From Gemmatimonadota bacterium (GTDB lineage Bacteria; Gemmatimonadota; Gemmatimonadetes; Gemmatimonadales; GWC2-71-9): a stretch of DNA of 7,679 bases. The stretch lies in assembly GCA_003221075.1 (NCBI GenBank), contig QHUF01000198.1, positions 1 to 7,679 of the forward strand. Direction: 5' to 3'. The notes beneath the pieces were generated by a model. It did not search any database and was not told where the DNA came from. It saw nothing but the letters and a program-made list of their open reading frames with translations. Of this stretch, positions 7,304 through 7,679 are shown in pieces (the stretch's first letter is position 1; each line of letters begins with the position of its first letter). Both the position numbers and the translations under genes were made by a program.

Positions 7304-7313
7304 GGGGGGGGGG
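7304..7313. repeat. Ten-base G homopolymer in the 5' end of hprK
   Basis: Ten consecutive G on the plus strand (C on the coding strand) encode the Ala-Pro-Pro-Pro stretch at codons 3-6 of hprK. The length given keeps hprK in frame from its GTG start into the conserved LKVGDLL segment. Such runs are prone to replication slippage and to sequencing error, and a change of one base would shift the frame near the start codon. Confidence 0.9.
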
Positions 7314-7316
7314 CGT

Positions 7317-7643
7317 TCACCGTGTCTCGCGTACTCCGGAGCGTCGCGTGGTCCGGCGCGCGCGCGGCGTTTGTTTTTCATCGAGCAGCTGGCGCTTGAT
7401 ACGCGCGATCGCGGCGTCGAGCGCCGACCGGTGATCGGTCGCGTGAGACTTCGCGACGTGGATACGGCCGCGGGGGACATGTACCGCGATCTCGACAGCC
7501 GCCTCCCCATGGTCTTCCGTGAAGATTACCTGCGCGTGATGGGGGCGGCGGGCCAGCTTCGCAACCTTCTCGACGAGCTCCTTGGTGTGCGCGCGCACAT
7601 CGTCATCGATCTCGGTGTGACGGGCGGTGATGGTGATGCGCAT
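7317..7643 (-). CDS. hpf: Ribosome hibernation promoting factor, short HPF/YfiA type
   Basis: This 108-residue protein belongs to the HPF/YfiA (RaiA) family, which binds the decoding centre of the 30S subunit in slow-growing cells and inactivates or dimerises ribosomes. The start MRITITARHTEI and the later stretch HVAKSHATDHRSALDAAIARI match the family's beta-alpha-beta-beta-beta-alpha fold: N-terminal strand, helix about 12-31, strands about 37-64, helix about 71-88. The length fits the short form; there is no C-terminal dimerisation domain, only a basic arginine-rich tail (residues 93-108). The ATG at 7643 has a good ribosome binding site. The stop overlaps the hprK start by four bases (GTGA), so translation of the two is probably coupled. 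In other bacteria hpf sits next to rpoN and nitrogen or regulatory PTS genes, and this arrangement fits. Identification is secure at family level. Confidence 0.92.
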   Translation of the reverse strand: MRITITARHTEIDDDVRAHTKELVEKVAKLARRPHHAQVIFTEDHGEAAVEIAVHVPRGRIHVAKSHATDHRSALDAAIARIKRQLLDEKQTPRARRTTRRSGVRETR

Positions 7644-7679
7644 TCAGCGTTTCCTTTCGCGTTCGGCAACTGTTTTCTC
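7644..7679 (-). CDS. Possible C-terminal tail of an upstream gene (partial)
   Basis: Read on the minus strand from the window edge, the last 36 bases form an open frame of eleven codons (EKTVAERERKR) ending in TGA directly before the hpf ATG. The tight stop-to-start abutment matches the packing in the rest of the operon, so a co-transcribed upstream gene is plausible. In many bacteria the gene before hpf is rpoN, but eleven residues are too few to identify it. The frame could also be chance, since the same bases carry the hpf ribosome binding site. Confidence 0.3.
   Translation of the reverse strand, partial: EKTVAERERKR
7651..7656 (-). promoter_or_regulatory. Ribosome binding site of hpf
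   Basis: The minus strand reads AAGGAA here, seven bases before the hpf ATG. It supports the start at 7643. No -35/-10 promoter can be recognised in the 36 bases available upstream. Confidence 0.6.

Larger units (their letters stand above)
6426..7320 (-). pseudogene. hprK: HPr kinase/phosphorylase, disrupted by an internal deletion with frameshift
   Basis: HprK phosphorylates HPr on Ser46 with ATP or pyrophosphate and also removes that phosphate, linking the PTS to metabolic state. The first frame (GTG at 7320, overlapping the hpf stop as GTGA) encodes the N-terminal domain (about 11-130) and the start of the kinase domain: His151 in VHGSLADVFG, the P-loop GRSGIGKSE (166-174) and GHRLVADDVVHI (183-194). 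Homology ends near residue 196. It resumes in another frame at about 6728 (RSVRQQKRIEVVVQLEDWD) and continues for 100 codons with typical C-terminal features (EYDRTGLD, LNPGKNLTVICEVVAMNH) to TGA at 6426. Intact relatives have about 35-37 more residues between these halves, including the second signature motif (EIRGLG-type); only four bases remain here. The first frame alone would run to a stop at 6556 as a 254-residue product with an unrelated tail. The gene is therefore broken as written, by real deletion or assembly error. Both remaining parts are well conserved, which argues for a recent event. No rapZ-like gene follows. Confidence 0.85.

Noticed and set aside
6544..7434. A 296-codon open frame on the plus strand
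   Set aside because: It is antisense to hprK and part of hpf. It spans the hprK junction, but only because the deletion shortens the antisense frame too; no domain is visible.
7644..7679. Calling the upstream tail RpoN from its TVAxxRE-like residues
   Set aside because: The RpoN box is followed by more residues in known proteins, and eleven codons are too few to tell a match from chance.

Overview
The window is one densely packed, GC-rich bacterial operon, entirely on the minus strand and transcribed from position 7679 towards 1. No intergenic gap exceeds 11 bases, and most junctions are overlapping stop/start codons (ATGA or GTGA). In transcription order it holds: a possible 11-codon tail of an upstream gene; hpf (ribosome hibernation factor); hprK (HPr kinase/phosphorylase, disrupted here); the four subunits of a mannose/fructose/sorbose-family PTS permease (IIA, IIB, IIC, IID); HPr; enzyme I (ptsI); metK (S-adenosylmethionine synthetase); and the first 286 codons of ahcY (adenosylhomocysteinase), which runs off the left edge.

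The organism looks like a high-GC Gram-negative or Gram-negative-like bacterium of a lineage that carries HPr kinase and a man-type PTS in one cluster. I favour Gemmatimonadota or a relative; Acidobacteriota and deltaproteobacterial lineages are alternatives. This rests on gene content and the flavour of the proteins, not on a marker gene or a search, so it is tentative.

How the parts would work together: enzyme I takes phosphate from PEP and passes it to His15 of HPr. HPr passes it to IIA (His11), then IIB (His14), and the IIC/IID membrane pair would couple it to sugar entry or sensing. HprK would set a second, regulatory phosphate on Ser46 of HPr. Hpf at the head links the cluster to growth state, as in the rpoN-hpf-ptsN/hprK clusters of other bacteria. 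metK and ahcY form the SAM synthesis and S-adenosylhomocysteine removal steps of the methyl cycle, and are in the same apparent transcript as the PTS genes.

The main anomaly is in hprK. Its two halves lie in different frames, and about 35-37 codons that should hold the second signature motif (EIRGLG-type) are missing at about 6726-6735. Every other PTS protein keeps its catalytic residues, so this is either a recent deletion or a sequence/assembly error. A run of ten G (7304-7313) at the 5' end of the same gene is a second place prone to length change. I see no RNA gene, mobile element, CRISPR array, terminator or plus-strand gene; the long plus-strand frames are antisense shadows of the GC-rich genes.
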